Shown piece by piece: positions 33,072-43,652 of a stretch of DNA of 64,000 bases; positions within the stretch are counted from its first letter, which is position 1, and every line of letters starts with the position of its first letter. The DNA lies in the NCBI GenBank assembly GCA_037952775.1, contig JBANAY010000003.1:7688001-7752000 (forward strand). The letters run 5' to 3'. Under the pieces are notes generated by a model that saw nothing but the letters and a program-made list of their open reading frames with translations, searched no databases and had not been told where the DNA came from. The stretch is from Clonostachys chloroleuca. Taxonomy: Eukaryota > Ascomycota > Sordariomycetes > Hypocreales > Bionectriaceae. The position numbers and the translations under genes were made by a program.

Positions 33072-34537
33072 TTATTGCATAGGGTGGTCGCTTGCCGCAA
33101 CGTTGCATTGATGCATAACCCTAGGGCCGTATGACTTAGGGAATTCAGTCTATCCAACGTCAGCCATGACTGGCAAATTAGAGGGCCAATCCGATTGGAA
33201 ACTCACAATACTGTGCCATAGGGATCTATTGTACCATAGGATGACATCTTGTTCTTGATGTGGGTGAGCATAAATATTCTCGGGGTTGAGCGCTGGCCTC
33301 ATAATCCTTCGGTCGTTGGTCAGCGATAGTAGCTTCGAGGAGGGTTGAGGAAATCTTACTTATCCATAAACGCCCGAACCTCCTTCAGGTCAGTGACCAC
33401 CTCCTCTTCTCCATCTTGGCTGCTCTTCAAGTACAGCTTAAAAGCTCCCTGTCCATGCACTTGCAGAGACTTCTCTCCCGTCTTGGGGTTTGTCCACACC
33501 ATGGGATATATGCAAACTTTCTCCTGTGACCAAGGGGGAGCTGATCTAGCGATTTCTCTAAACCCTCGGTCTCCAATAGGTGGCCGAGTCTTGTGCTGTG
33601 CGCCGTTAACATCCACACGAAGGCATGGGGGGCATACTCTATGCGACTATTCATCACGATGTTCCGGATCTCGTCATCGAGTAGAGCTAAAGCACGGGAA
33701 CCGGCAACCATAGCGGTGGCTCCAGGGGCAATCTTCATCTCGGTTCCAGTGCCATCGTCCCAGCGGACGGTGACATCCGGTCCCTTAGGGGTGCGGACGG
33801 CAAGGAGGCAGCCAACACGGGGTGGTGGGATGTCGTATAACGATGCATCAAAATGCCACTGATAGAATCTGCTTGCACCGGCTTCACGTTCTTCTGTCGG
33901 GATGTGAGGTGGCAAGTGAAATTCCTCGTGGTCGATGCCTTGAACCTCGAAACCCGGGGGGAACTGGTAGTGGTTTTCAGGCAGCGGCCCACGGCCGAGT
34001 ATATGGACTTGGGGTTGGACGGGGATGGCAGGGCGCTTCGGCAGGCCATAAATCTTGACTCCTTGGTATTCGGTCAACAGGGGGTCGGGTCCGTGGGCGA
34101 AGCCACCGGTCGTCTCTTCCGGATCGAAACTGGGTAGGAGTATTAGAGAAGTGAGTGTGGAGGGCCAGAATTATTTCGGGGGCTTACCAAGAAGTTAACA
34201 TGTACTGTTCTATATCTGGTTTTAGCAAGCCATTCTCCTTCGCTGTGACTGGATTTGACGTACGTTGAGGAGCCAGCATTTGAGGCTGCTCCTTGAAAAC
34301 AAGCAACTTATGTTTGTGAAGCGCATCGGAAATGAATTCAAAGTCGGCATCCGTGAACATGTTAAGATCAATGCCATAAACGTAGGCTCCAAAGTCGACT
34401 TTGCTGTCTGGGCCATGTTCAATTGGTACAATTCTGCCTGCTGATTTCTCGGCATGAGGCAGGGTGAACTCCGACTTTCCAGCGATGAGATGGAGTTCGG
34501 GAGCCTCCTCCAGGGTTGTGGCAGATGCAATAACCAT
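33072..34537 (-). CDS. TauD/XanA-like Fe(II)/2-oxoglutarate dioxygenase 1, frameshifted as read
   Basis: Five exons (34537-34264, 34209-34188, 34129-33360, 33306-33207, 33149-33072) would give 414 aa. The iron ligands are H and D in FYQWHFDASLYD, and the distal His is in SLWHSITEFP; the 2OG-binding Arg region is GPRVMHQCNVAAS. YDIPPP, RWDDGTG and EYAPHAFVW resemble XanA, the fungal xanthine hydroxylase, so an oxidised purine or similar substrate is possible. Exon 2 is only 22 nt. In exon 3 the frame slips at five C (33535-33539, G on plus) between EKSLDQLP and WSQEKV. The summed length of 1244 nt is one short. All splice phases fit otherwise. XanA-like function is inference. Confidence 0.82.
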
Positions 34538-34705
34538 ATTCAACGATTGGTGTGTGTGTAGACTGGGGTAGATGGTGCTCTGTGTAGGTGGTCGTGAGCC
34601 TATGTCAAACTCGATGTTTCAGAACTAGTTATAAGCTCAGTGCCGTAAACAGTCTTCAGCCCCAATTGTTGCCGCATCTGATCCAGGAGCAGTGACTTTG
34701 TTGGC

Positions 34706-34747
34706 TTCGGCCGAACTTGTTATATCGCGGTGTGGGCTTCGGCCGAG
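34706..34747. promoter_or_regulatory. Paired TTCGGCCGA elements upstream of dioxygenase 1
   Basis: Two near-identical copies, TTGGCTTCGGCCGAAC and TGGGCTTCGGCCGAGG, lie 32 bp apart. Each contains the 8-bp palindrome TCGGCCGA (34707-34714, 34739-34746). They are the strongest examples of the element shared across the right-hand gene block and are candidate regulator sites. Confidence 0.55.
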
Positions 34748-34943
34748 GTCCCGGGAGTGGGTTGCTATCTAATGTGATTGATGATAATCCGAGAACGATC
34801 ATCTGAGATGGTGCAGTTCCAGGTGAAACAATTTGATTCAATAGGTTTTATTTGAAATAGTTCCTAATCGTTTCCATTTACCACGCCGTCGGGCACACGA
34901 TTGCACTATCTATAGACAGGCACCGCTGACGGCATTCTGATTG

Positions 34944-35841
34944 ATTGCTCTTCACGGCTTGGGCGGTTCGACCTCCACGTTTGAGTCCGTCTTGCTTTAC
35001 TTTCCCGAAAGATACTGAACAGCTCTGGTTGACTTTCTAGCGAGCGGAAAGTCCCGATTAAGTGCAGCTGAGACAGCTCTCAGTGTTGGTGGCCATGTCT
35101 CCGACTTGGGCGATCTCGTCGCACATCTGCAAGCAGTTGGTGGGGACAGCTCGAAGGGAAAAGTAAGTGAATTTAAGATGTTTTGTTTTTCGAGGGCTTC
35201 GAATAGTTACTGAGTTGCTTGTTCTGTGCTCCAAAAGATCGTCATCCTCGGGCACTCCCTTGGCGCCGCAGTCACAATGCACGACGCCGCACAAAGCCCC
35301 AACAACGTCACTGGGCTCGTCGTCCAATGCGAATTCCAATCGGCAACACACATTCTTACCGTTAGACAACGCATGATAGGCACCTCTGCCAACACCAGAA
35401 AGCAGGGAATTGCATTCGCGGCCAAGTTGGCAGCACAGACCAACTTTCCATCAGACGAGCTGCAACTCGTAGATTCAGCCTGCCGCAAGGTCGTGGAAAG
35501 GGCTGTCGCAGGGGCACAACCGGAAATCGAGGGTTAAATCTGAGAGTTAATTTATGGTATGAGCCACAAGGATTTGGTTGGTCCGCTATTGTTCGTTCGG
35601 ATGTTCTCATCAAGGGAGACTTGGATATCATCAGTAAGTGACCCTCATGTATTTTCGGAATGGAGTCTAGAATATGTGTTAAGATTGGCATTTCAGGCCC
35701 AGCTGTGAGATCTAACGGACTGAATGATCGATTTAGTAGAGAGTCATGGGTAGAAATCGTCGAGAGCGGGTATCGGCAGGTACTGGAAAGTGCAGATGCT
35801 GTTGGTGCAGGCATTTCTACATTAGTCCAAGTGGCCTCCTA
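34944..35841 (+). pseudogene. Decayed alpha/beta hydrolase
   Basis: The reading begins without a start codon at an oxyanion-loop motif ALHGLGGSTSTFES. It continues through SGKSRLSAAE and, after an intron (35163-35237), the nucleophile elbow ILGHSLGAAVTMH. A further intron near 35634-35693 leads to ESGYRQVLESAD..GISTLVQVAS and a stop. An in-frame TGA (near 34998, TAC TGA) and a frameshift near 35528-35534 interrupt it, and the first part of the protein is missing. Exon-intron order is still recognisable, so decay is probably recent. It sits between the two TauD-like genes and may once have belonged to the same pathway. Confidence 0.75.
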
Positions 35842-36733
35842 ATAGCTTATCACTAGAAAAGAATTCCCACTTGAAGAAAATATTTCTATGACTATGCAAG
35901 GGATAAGTAAATTCTTAAGGTAGAAGTTAGGATGGGTTAGTCTATCTCGCTCTACTTTAAAACAAACGTATGTTTGTGATGATACATGTTTCTTTAGGCT
36001 GACTATCACATGGCGGACCTCACTCAAATTCATGATCGAGCATGAGACTCTCTGAAACTGGGTAACAGGACGGTTTGCTAGATGATGTTGTCTCCACACC
36101 GGCCATAGATCCGAGGGTAGAATCGACCATTCAATGAATTAAACTCGATTACTCGTGAACTCTATGTTCTAGGTTGAGTTGTGCTTTGAAGTCCACATCA
36201 TACTGCAGCACATGCAGCTGTTACGAGGTCCTATCCGGATCATGGCCTTAGTCTGGCGCCGAGTGTTCCTCGGTGAGGCTTAGTTTTGAGCTATCCATGA
36301 TGTACAGCCAAAAAAAAAAAAAAAAAGATTCCTATCACCCGAGGTAGGATCACAGCTCGGACAAGATAACAGCTTAACGATTAAGTAGATCTCCTACTGT
36401 TCGTGATTCCTTGCTGTTGGTGGTACAAGATAGTTATCAGTGGCTTGTCCGAGCTCGAGGTGGTTAATACCGGCCGGGCTAAGAACAAACAGTGCCCTGG
36501 GTCCTTTTCATGATTGACCCGTGATTGATGCCTCAACCTCGGCGGCTCGGCCGAGAAACCAAGTCACCGAGCGCGACTAGTTTATTAACAGGCTAACGAC
36601 AATCCACAATTACTTGACAGTATCTAAGGGTAAGAAAAATCGCATAATTTAAGTAGTCAATGATAGGCGGGGTAGAATTGAGAAACTTCCTACTAGGGAT
36701 ATCGCTTCACAAATTCGGAACAGCAAACTAGAC
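35842..36733. other. Intergenic with poly-A tract
   Basis: No gene. An A run of about 18 lies near 36310-36327. The palindrome CTCGGCCGAG lies at 36546-36555, about 180 bp before the dioxygenase 2 start. Confidence 0.55.
36546..36555. promoter_or_regulatory. Palindrome CTCGGCCGAG upstream of dioxygenase 2
   Basis: A perfect 10-bp palindrome containing the shared TCGGCCGA core, placed 179 bp upstream of the start codon. The identical 10-mer recurs at 40315-40324. Confidence 0.5.
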
Positions 36734-38141
36734 ATGTCTCAACACGCACTTGGTCCCGAGTTGGGCCTCATGGTCAACTCAATCCCCAAGGGTGCGGGAG
36801 AGAAGACCAACTTCGGTGTGACGATTGAAGGTTTAGACTTGAACCAGATTTCCGGTAAATGAAATTACCAACCTTTAGAAAGTCCGTTTCCTAACCGATA
36901 CAGACGAACAAGTGAAGGCTCTCTCAGACTTCATCTGGACCCACAAGGTATTTGGGAATAATATGTCGCCTACAGCAACTCAAAAGCATCACTGACTTGA
37001 GGCAGTTAGTGGTGGTCAAGGGGCAACAGTCGCTAGAGCCAATCAAGCAGTGGGAACTTGTAACTCGGTTCGACCCGGACTCACCACAAGTGCACTCGCA
37101 TGGCGACATGAAGACCTTTTCCAAAAAGGGCGGCCTTCTCTCAGTGAGTGCTAAGTCCTCGATATAGATTTTCAACGTTCTTACAAGGAGAAGGCCAGCA
37201 GGGAAGTGGTTGGCATCCCGGGAGCGGAAAATGTGCGGCTCATTGGGAAGGGGTTCCAAGGAGAGGATCACTATGGCATCAAGAACCTAACCATCTACCA
37301 CGGCTTGTCCAATGATTTCCATTCCAAAAAGCTGTCTGACGATGATTTCATGGCAGGCAACAGCCGTTTTCAACGATGGCATATGGATGCACCGCTCTAT
37401 GCTAGGGATCCCGCCTGGTTCACGACGTTGCGCTGCTTCAAGAGACCAAGGGAGCCAACGATGAACATTCGATGGGACGACGATACTGGCCTTTCAATGA
37501 AGTCCGAACCAGGTCTCACAGCATTCTTTAGTAATGTCCAGACTTATGAGCTGATGAGCGCCGAGGAAAAGAGCATCGCCGATAACTCGTGGGTGGAGTA
37601 CGCACCCAACCCTTACGTCTGGATTAGCAAATGCGGCGGCAAAGCGAACGGCCTTGGCCTCGAGAGCGAAGGCAAGGAACTTGCTCTTGAGGATCTAGGG
37701 GATTATGAACTCAAGAATGTGAAGACATATCCAATGGTCGGTTATTTTTACCTGCTCTCGAGGCACATGATATCTAACCTCATGTCACTGCAGGTTTGGG
37801 TCAATCCAGTAACTGGCGAGCGAGCTTTCCAAGTTCACGGCATATGTGCACGAAAGTTGTATCTCCGATCCTCCCCTACCGAAGAGCCTCGCATCATCGA
37901 CAATGTAGAAGAAATCCGCGCCTTTCTAAAGCCTATCCAGGAGAGGGTATTGAAGCCAGAATATATACTACTTCCCGCAGTGGAAGAGGGTGATATTGTC
38001 ATGTGGGCAAATTACATGATGTTCCACACCGCGATAGACTATCCAATCGAATTTGGGGCACGGACAATGCACCAGGCCAACATTGGCGCAAGCATCGGTC
38101 CTACTCAAATGGGGTTGTTCGAAATACCTTCTTTGGCATAA
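36734..38141 (+). CDS. TauD/XanA-like Fe(II)/2-oxoglutarate dioxygenase 2, 399 aa
   Basis: Five exons (36734-36854, 36904-36947, 37006-37143, 37188-37736, 37794-38141). It is a paralogue of the gene at 33072: H and D ligands in FQRWHMDAPLY, RWDDDTG, EYAPNPYVW, YPMVWVNP..G-RAFQVHG, the distal His in MMFHTAIDYP and Arg in GARTMHQANIGAS. An N-terminal 2OG lobe has TNFGVTIEGLDL and KVLVVKGQQ-type text split by introns. Two introns are uncertain: 37144-37187 is only 44 nt (the acceptor could also be at 37190), and 37737-37793 uses a weak donor GTCGGT but is required by alignment with the paralogue. An oxidised nucleobase-like substrate is possible. Confidence 0.82.
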
Positions 38142-38694
38142 AGAACGCCAGTTTGTCAACTCAATGAACACTTTGATAGTAAATAGAAACGATTTCGTAT
38201 CTTGGCGTGCTCTAACTTTTGTTTTTCGTCTATATGAGAATCTGCCCCAAATTAAAGCTATGGTTTCATGTAAAGACAGCATAATCGCACATCATTCCTG
38301 AACACCTGTAATACACTAGATTTCCACTTGTTACTTAACTTGTGGGTTGATCTGAAGAACGTATCGTCAGCTCTTCAAGCTCATATTGATGCTATTGCAC
38401 AAAACATGATGTATAAACGCCAGCTCATTCTATATGTCTCAGGATTTCATAAGGTATTCATCGGGACGCCATCTGTTTAATTACGTTGACTTCATGTGAA
38501 GGAACATAATATCACAACAGCTGCGTGGCGCCAATGCTGAGATAGACATAGTGAGGATTATATTTCAGTGTTCTCGATTTCTGGTCAAATACCCATCTAA
38601 TATGTCTCTTGGTCTCTTGATGAAGGGTCAACGACACCAAAGCATGAGCGAACCTTTCATTTCACTGTTGTAACGAACGAGATGGCCACACAGC
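38142..38694. other. Convergent spacer
   Basis: 550 bp between convergent genes, AT-rich, with no gene seen. Confidence 0.5.
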
Positions 38695-40064
38695 CTACGC
38701 AATGCCTGCAAGCCGAGCTCTCTCCTGAAAGAATTCACCCACGCTCGAGGCACCTGTCATGGTCAGTACCGAGATAAGGGCATGCAAAGTGACTATAAAC
38801 TAATCCTTACCGTCCTTTTGCACAATTATTCCGCCTGGTTTGACAGGATTCATCACCTTATCAAATATATGAGTTTCCCGCGGACCATTTGACCTTGTCT
38901 AGGTAAGGCTGAGGACTCACAATGTCATGATTAGGTGTACTGAAGTACGCAATTGTCTTCCTGCCTTTGGGCAGTTCCGCACTTACAGACCCTTGGAAAA
39001 TGACTCGATGCACATTGGCCTTACAAAGACCATCTGTCATACCTTCCAGTGTCAATCCAACATTTACCTAATGAAGTCAGTTTTCAGTATGCCAATTTTT
39101 ATGAATAATATTTACCAAAACAGTATTAGGTATGATCGGTGCAGATATCCAGGTTCCTGACTCAAGATCAACGTCGCCTTGAATGAGCTGTAAACCGCTC
39201 TGCTTCTTAGCACTTTCAGTTGGCAGATAGACTTGAAGTCCTGGTTGACCGTTCTGTTCTTGAAACAAGAGCGTAACGTCGCCCCACTGGCCGAACACGT
39301 CAATACGTTTAGCCATATCCCTCCTTCGGTCCATGGCATTTCGTTCAACTCACATCTATTTTATGAATTAGCAAGGTAATGGCCAGCCAAGTGTTTCAAT
39401 CTCATATGCCATGCATACCTTTATGACTCCCAGCTCGAATGTCGTCTCCCGCGGGTGGCTTTTCCAGTGCAGGATAATTGAGGAATGCTAAGCCGTTGGA
39501 ACCATCGTCTTTGTGAGTGCTTCGAAAAAAGTTTCCTGGAAGCTACAATTTGATAGTATCAGTTCATGTGTTGACTACTTCTGAAACAACTTGTCTCCGA
39601 GGGTTATGACTGACATCGAATGCTCGTGACAGAATATCAAGAACTCGAAGAGAAGCCTCATAGCATCTTTGATCAAATCTGATAATCTCATCTTGGTACT
39701 CCTTCATTGCCTTGGGCAGGCTTTGAGTTGTCGCCTTCTCTCCGGCAGAGGCCATGTACCTTCCCCAGACAAAACTCTCCTTCAGATCTGTTCCAGTAGC
39801 CCGTTCGTCCAAGGAGCCCTTCATGCCAAAGTAGCCATTGCCCCGGTCATCTTTCAGAGACCCCGACCTTTCGGCTTGCGGAACGTTATGGAGAAGCGCC
39901 GACAATTCGAAGGCCCGGTCAACATCTGCCTGCGTGATGTCGGTGCCCTCGAGATCAAGGTGGATGAAACCGACCGTGGATAGAGCTTGGAGAACCTCTT
40001 CGGGTTTGGAATGAAGGAGAGAGATGAGCGGAATCTCGGGGGGTACATTGTGATTGGCTGTCAT
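38695..40064 (-). CDS. Isopenicillin-N-synthase-like 2OG-Fe(II) oxygenase with a 2-nt micro-exon
   Basis: Seven exons: 40064-39591, 39542-39419, 39355-39354, 39286-39116, 39067-38921, 38856-38811, 38753-38695, giving 340 aa. The N-terminal DIOX_N domain runs from PLISLLHSKP to NGYFGMKG. The 2OG-FeII domain carries HxD in SHKDWGDVTLLFQE, the distal His in ANVHRVIF and the RKTIAYF Arg. Family members hydroxylate or cyclise small molecules. The Asp codon of HxD is split G|AT between exon 2 and a two-base exon flanked by strong splice sites, and all phases close only with it. The first intron boundaries (48 nt, donor GTTGTT) are less certain. It diverges from the permease at 40804. Confidence 0.82.
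39354..39355 (-). other. Predicted 2-nt micro-exon (AT)
   Basis: On the minus strand the two bases lie between acceptor AAAATAG (branch site TGCTAAT upstream) and donor GTGAGT. The flanking introns are 39418-39356 (63 nt) and 39353-39287 (67 nt). With it, the protein reads GSHKDWGDV. Without it, the frame is lost and the iron-binding Asp is missing. Confidence 0.65.
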
Positions 40065-40803
40065 TGTCACTATGTTGGAAGCAACTCAATCTCCTGTTCA
40101 TGGATCTCTTGAGGCTGGTTAGTTTATTGTCCCACTATTTCCGCAACGAGGACGAGCGTGGGGAACATCGAGAATTTTAAAGAATCCCTTGTTGTAGATG
40201 GCAACAGTTGAGGATACCCCTTACGAACTACCGTATACCCCTGCTTGGGGAACAAGCTGGGTCTTGAAACCCCGCGCCATCGCTTCCCGAGACCAGCTCC
40301 ATTGTCAACAAGCCCTCGGCCGAGCAGCTCTTATCTCTCAGTCCCACCAACGCGACTAAGCTAGTGGCACCGAGATTCTAGTACTTCGAGCGATGATTGC
40401 CTTATCTTCAGCAAACCAGGTGCCCCGGATTTTCATTACTCATTTGATTGCGCTAGATTGCAATCCCGACCCTGGCGGATAAGGATCCCCGGGTAACGAA
40501 ATAGTGACTACCTTCGAAACGTTATCATCACAGCTCATAAACATTATCGACCCTGAACATCATAGGTGTTGATAGCCTCAATCCCCTCTATCTAAGATTG
40601 AACCACGCTATAGGTTCTAGCCTTTCACCTACGCTATCATTCATGCACGAGGATTTGGCGATGGTGTACAACCTGACAAATGCCCTATATGTAAACGTCC
40701 TGAGATCTTTCTCCCAGTTTGCGTTCATTACTATTAAAGTCTCCAATTTTCCTTCATTCTTTATCTAATACACTTACACACTACTAAGAAGTGCCCGTCC
40801 AAC
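40065..40803. promoter_or_regulatory. Divergent promoter region of oxygenase and permease
   Basis: 740 bp serving both genes. It holds the perfect palindrome CTCGGCCGAG at 40315-40324. No gene is supported. Confidence 0.5.
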
Positions 40804-42725
40804 ATGAAGAAGACCGACGTACAAGACTTTGGTCGCAGGGCCAAACGAGCCCTTACCACTAGAGAAGGCTTCAAGAACGCCATTGAAGTCCAAGCTTCCG
40901 ACTTTGCGCCATCTAGTCATGGCTTCATCTGGTCGAATGCCCACATGGATCCGACGCCTCCCTCGGAGCGAACTTGGACTTGGTTCCATTACTTTGCGCT
41001 TTGGTATTCCTACAACTTCACTTCGGGTGCTTGGGCTGCTGCATCGTCTTTGCTGAGTCTCAATATCAACTGGTGGCAGGCGGTTTTGGCCTGCTTGGTT
41101 GGGTCCATAATTAGTGGACTTGCTGTGTCTATGAACTCTAGGCAATCTTCGATCTATCATATTGGATTCCCTACCCTTCAGCGCGTTTCGTTTGGTATGG
41201 AATTAAGTCCTTCTCTTTAACATTCAACTCTTTGTCATACACTAATATCCATAGGTCTCTATGGCTCGCTCTTTCCCGTTTTTACCAGAGCAGTTGTTTC
41301 GGTGCTATGGATTGGAGTCACTGTGTATCAGAGTTCATTGTTCCTTGATGTCGCCTTTAGGTATTTTCTTGACAGGCACCCTCAGAGTAATTGGCCGCTA
41401 ATTATTTTCTAGGTGTGTATTCGGTGATGCTTGGTTCCTTATGCCAAACACATTGCCAGCTAGCGGAGGCATTACGACACGAAAATTCGTTGCTTGCTTC
41501 ATCATCTGGATTGGATCATACCCTGCAATGTTCCTTAAGATCCACAAGATGAGGCACTTTTGGACTGCGAAGGCGGTCGTTATTCCGCCGATCACGGTTG
41601 GACTTTTCATCTACTGCATGGTAGTTGGAAGCAAAGGTGCCGTTTCATACACATCCGGAACTAAAGAGTTGACTGGCTCCTCATTGGGATGGGCTTTCGT
41701 GTATAGCGTACAAGCTATTATTGGAAACTTCTCCCCTTTGATTACCTCCAACCCCGATATTGCCCGATATGCTGTCAAGCCCAGCGCCACAGGCTGGCCA
41801 CAGCTACTTACAATCGCATTCTGGAAGACGGTCATCTGTGTGATTGGCATCTTCGGCACCAACGCAATCGCCTACAAATACGGCACCACCTATTGGAATA
41901 TGTGGGATATTTGCCACGTCATTCTGGAGAACAACTGGAATGGCGGCGTTCGTTTTGCGATCTTTCTCTTTGCAATCTTGATGGCCTGTTCTGAGCAAAT
42001 CAAGAACCTATCATCAAACCTGATCTCATTTGGCGCCGATACGGCTTGCTTGTTGCCAAAGTACATCAACATCAACCGGGGGATGATACTAGGCCTGACT
42101 ATCGGTTTCGTGATCCAACCTTGGTATATTCTTGCATCGGCTAAGAGCTACCTTACTTTCCTCACAGGATACAGCCTCTTCTTGGGGGCCATTCCATCTA
42201 TCGCGGTAGCAGATTACATTCTCCGTAGAGGCAATGTGGACGTTTTATCCTTGTACACTGCCAAGAAAGGTAAGTTTTTGTTATTGTTACCGTTTTACAG
42301 TCATCGCTGATTTACTTTTAGACTACTGGTATCTCAAGGGCTGGAATTGGAAAGCATACGTTGCCTACATCATGGCGATTTGGCCCGTTGTTCCTGGACT
42401 TGCATACCAATTCTCCAAGGATCCTTCGGTCTCCCAAGGCTGGGTGCATTTGTACCAACTAGACTGGCTATTTTGTGTCTTCGTGGGAGCTTTCACTTAT
42501 GTTGTTCTGTCACTGCTTTTCAAAGACCCGTCCATGACCGAGGCTCGCCAGCACCCATGGGAAAGCTACGCAAAGAACCAGCAGGAGCTCCTGGACAACG
42601 AAATTGAAGGCACAGTGCTGCAAGGTTCTCCGCCTAGCGAATCAGAATCGGAGAAAGTCCGCCATTCCCTAGACAAGAATGTCATCAAGGTCGAAAACCC
42701 AGTGGGACCAGTACTTTCAGTCTAG
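40804..42725 (+). CDS. NCS1 permease, Fur-type (uracil/uridine/allantoin)
   Basis: Four exons (40804-41194, 41255-41360, 41413-42269, 42322-42725) join in frame to 585 aa. The N-terminus has TWTWFHYFALWYSYNFTSGAW, then SIYHIGFPTLQRVSFG, the Fur-type signature around NFSPLITSNPDIARYA, and twelve expected membrane helices ending in a charged C-tail. This is the plasma-membrane Fur4/Dal4/Fui1 subfamily of proton-coupled nucleobase, nucleoside, allantoin or hydantoin importers. The residues that decide the substrate cannot be judged here. Together with the Fcy-type permease at 54900 it argues that the block handles a nucleobase-like compound. Confidence 0.93.
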
Positions 42726-43652
42726 GACAGGGAGATATTAATACGGAGTCACGCGTCTTATGCGTGTCAGAGCCGTAGATCGGTTGATCAGTTCTGTTGA
42801 AATGTATAATTTGCATTTCCAGACTGCGGGGACATGAAAATGAACTATGTCAGGTATAGCTCTAAATATCATCACCTGAGGTACCTAGTCATATGCTTGG
42901 ATTCAATAGGCATACGGATACTTTGACTGATCGCGCCCGTGTGTTGAGGTTTTAAACGCGGCGGCAAGACAAGAACCGCTCCAGGGTTCCTCCAACGCGT
43001 AAGAACGTGGAATTAACCTGAGATGGACCTGAGCCAGCAGGATGTTTCTTATTTAATCAAATTCGCCTACATTAACCTAATCTAAACATCAGAGGCAGAC
43101 GAGGGTAGTTTTATCACTCTGAGACAACTCTCCAGCTGGTGAGCTCTGAGAGAGCCTATCCTAGACTCCTCTATCCTCCTCATTGCTGGTTCTTGGCCAC
43201 GACAGGACCCTATTTTTCACTCTTCTTAATAGAAAGTAATATAATTTCAAGAAAGAAGGTATTATTTAATTGCAAACACCGCCTGCTGACTGAGCAACGA
43301 CGGTTATGGTAAACGACTGAACAAGCACCTAGGATCTGAATATCATGATGGTATCGGCGATGATGCCTTGCCTGGATTCGCTAACGAAGGCTCAGAGTAA
43401 CAACAAACCATTTCAGAGCATGACGTATTGGAACAGCGGCATTAGCCCGCCTTGTCTCACATCTGCAGGCGGCCATTTCCAGTCCCACACGATAGTGACT
43501 ACTTCGCCGAAGATGGCCGATGCAAGTGAAGGGGCTTTGTCCACAGCTTCGAAGTATAACACGCTCTGGCCGCCGAGTGCCCAAATCCAATACACTGCTT
43601 GGAAAGAGGAACTTAGCCGCACTTTTATGTTTCCAGCAAATCATACTTCAAC
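42726..43652. other. Intergenic, no gene recognised
   Basis: 930 bp. A frame upstream of 43653 is open, but its translation shares nothing with the dehydrogenase family, so I treat it as leader. Confidence 0.5.

Noticed and set aside
34944..35841. Functional alpha/beta hydrolase
   Set aside because: No start codon, an in-frame TGA and a frameshift away from any homopolymer C5 tract; better read as a pseudogene.
43345..43652. Longer N-terminus for the Gfo/Idh protein
   Set aside because: The open frame reads through the 49-nt intron and leader; only the spliced model starting at 43653 gives a Rossmann motif.
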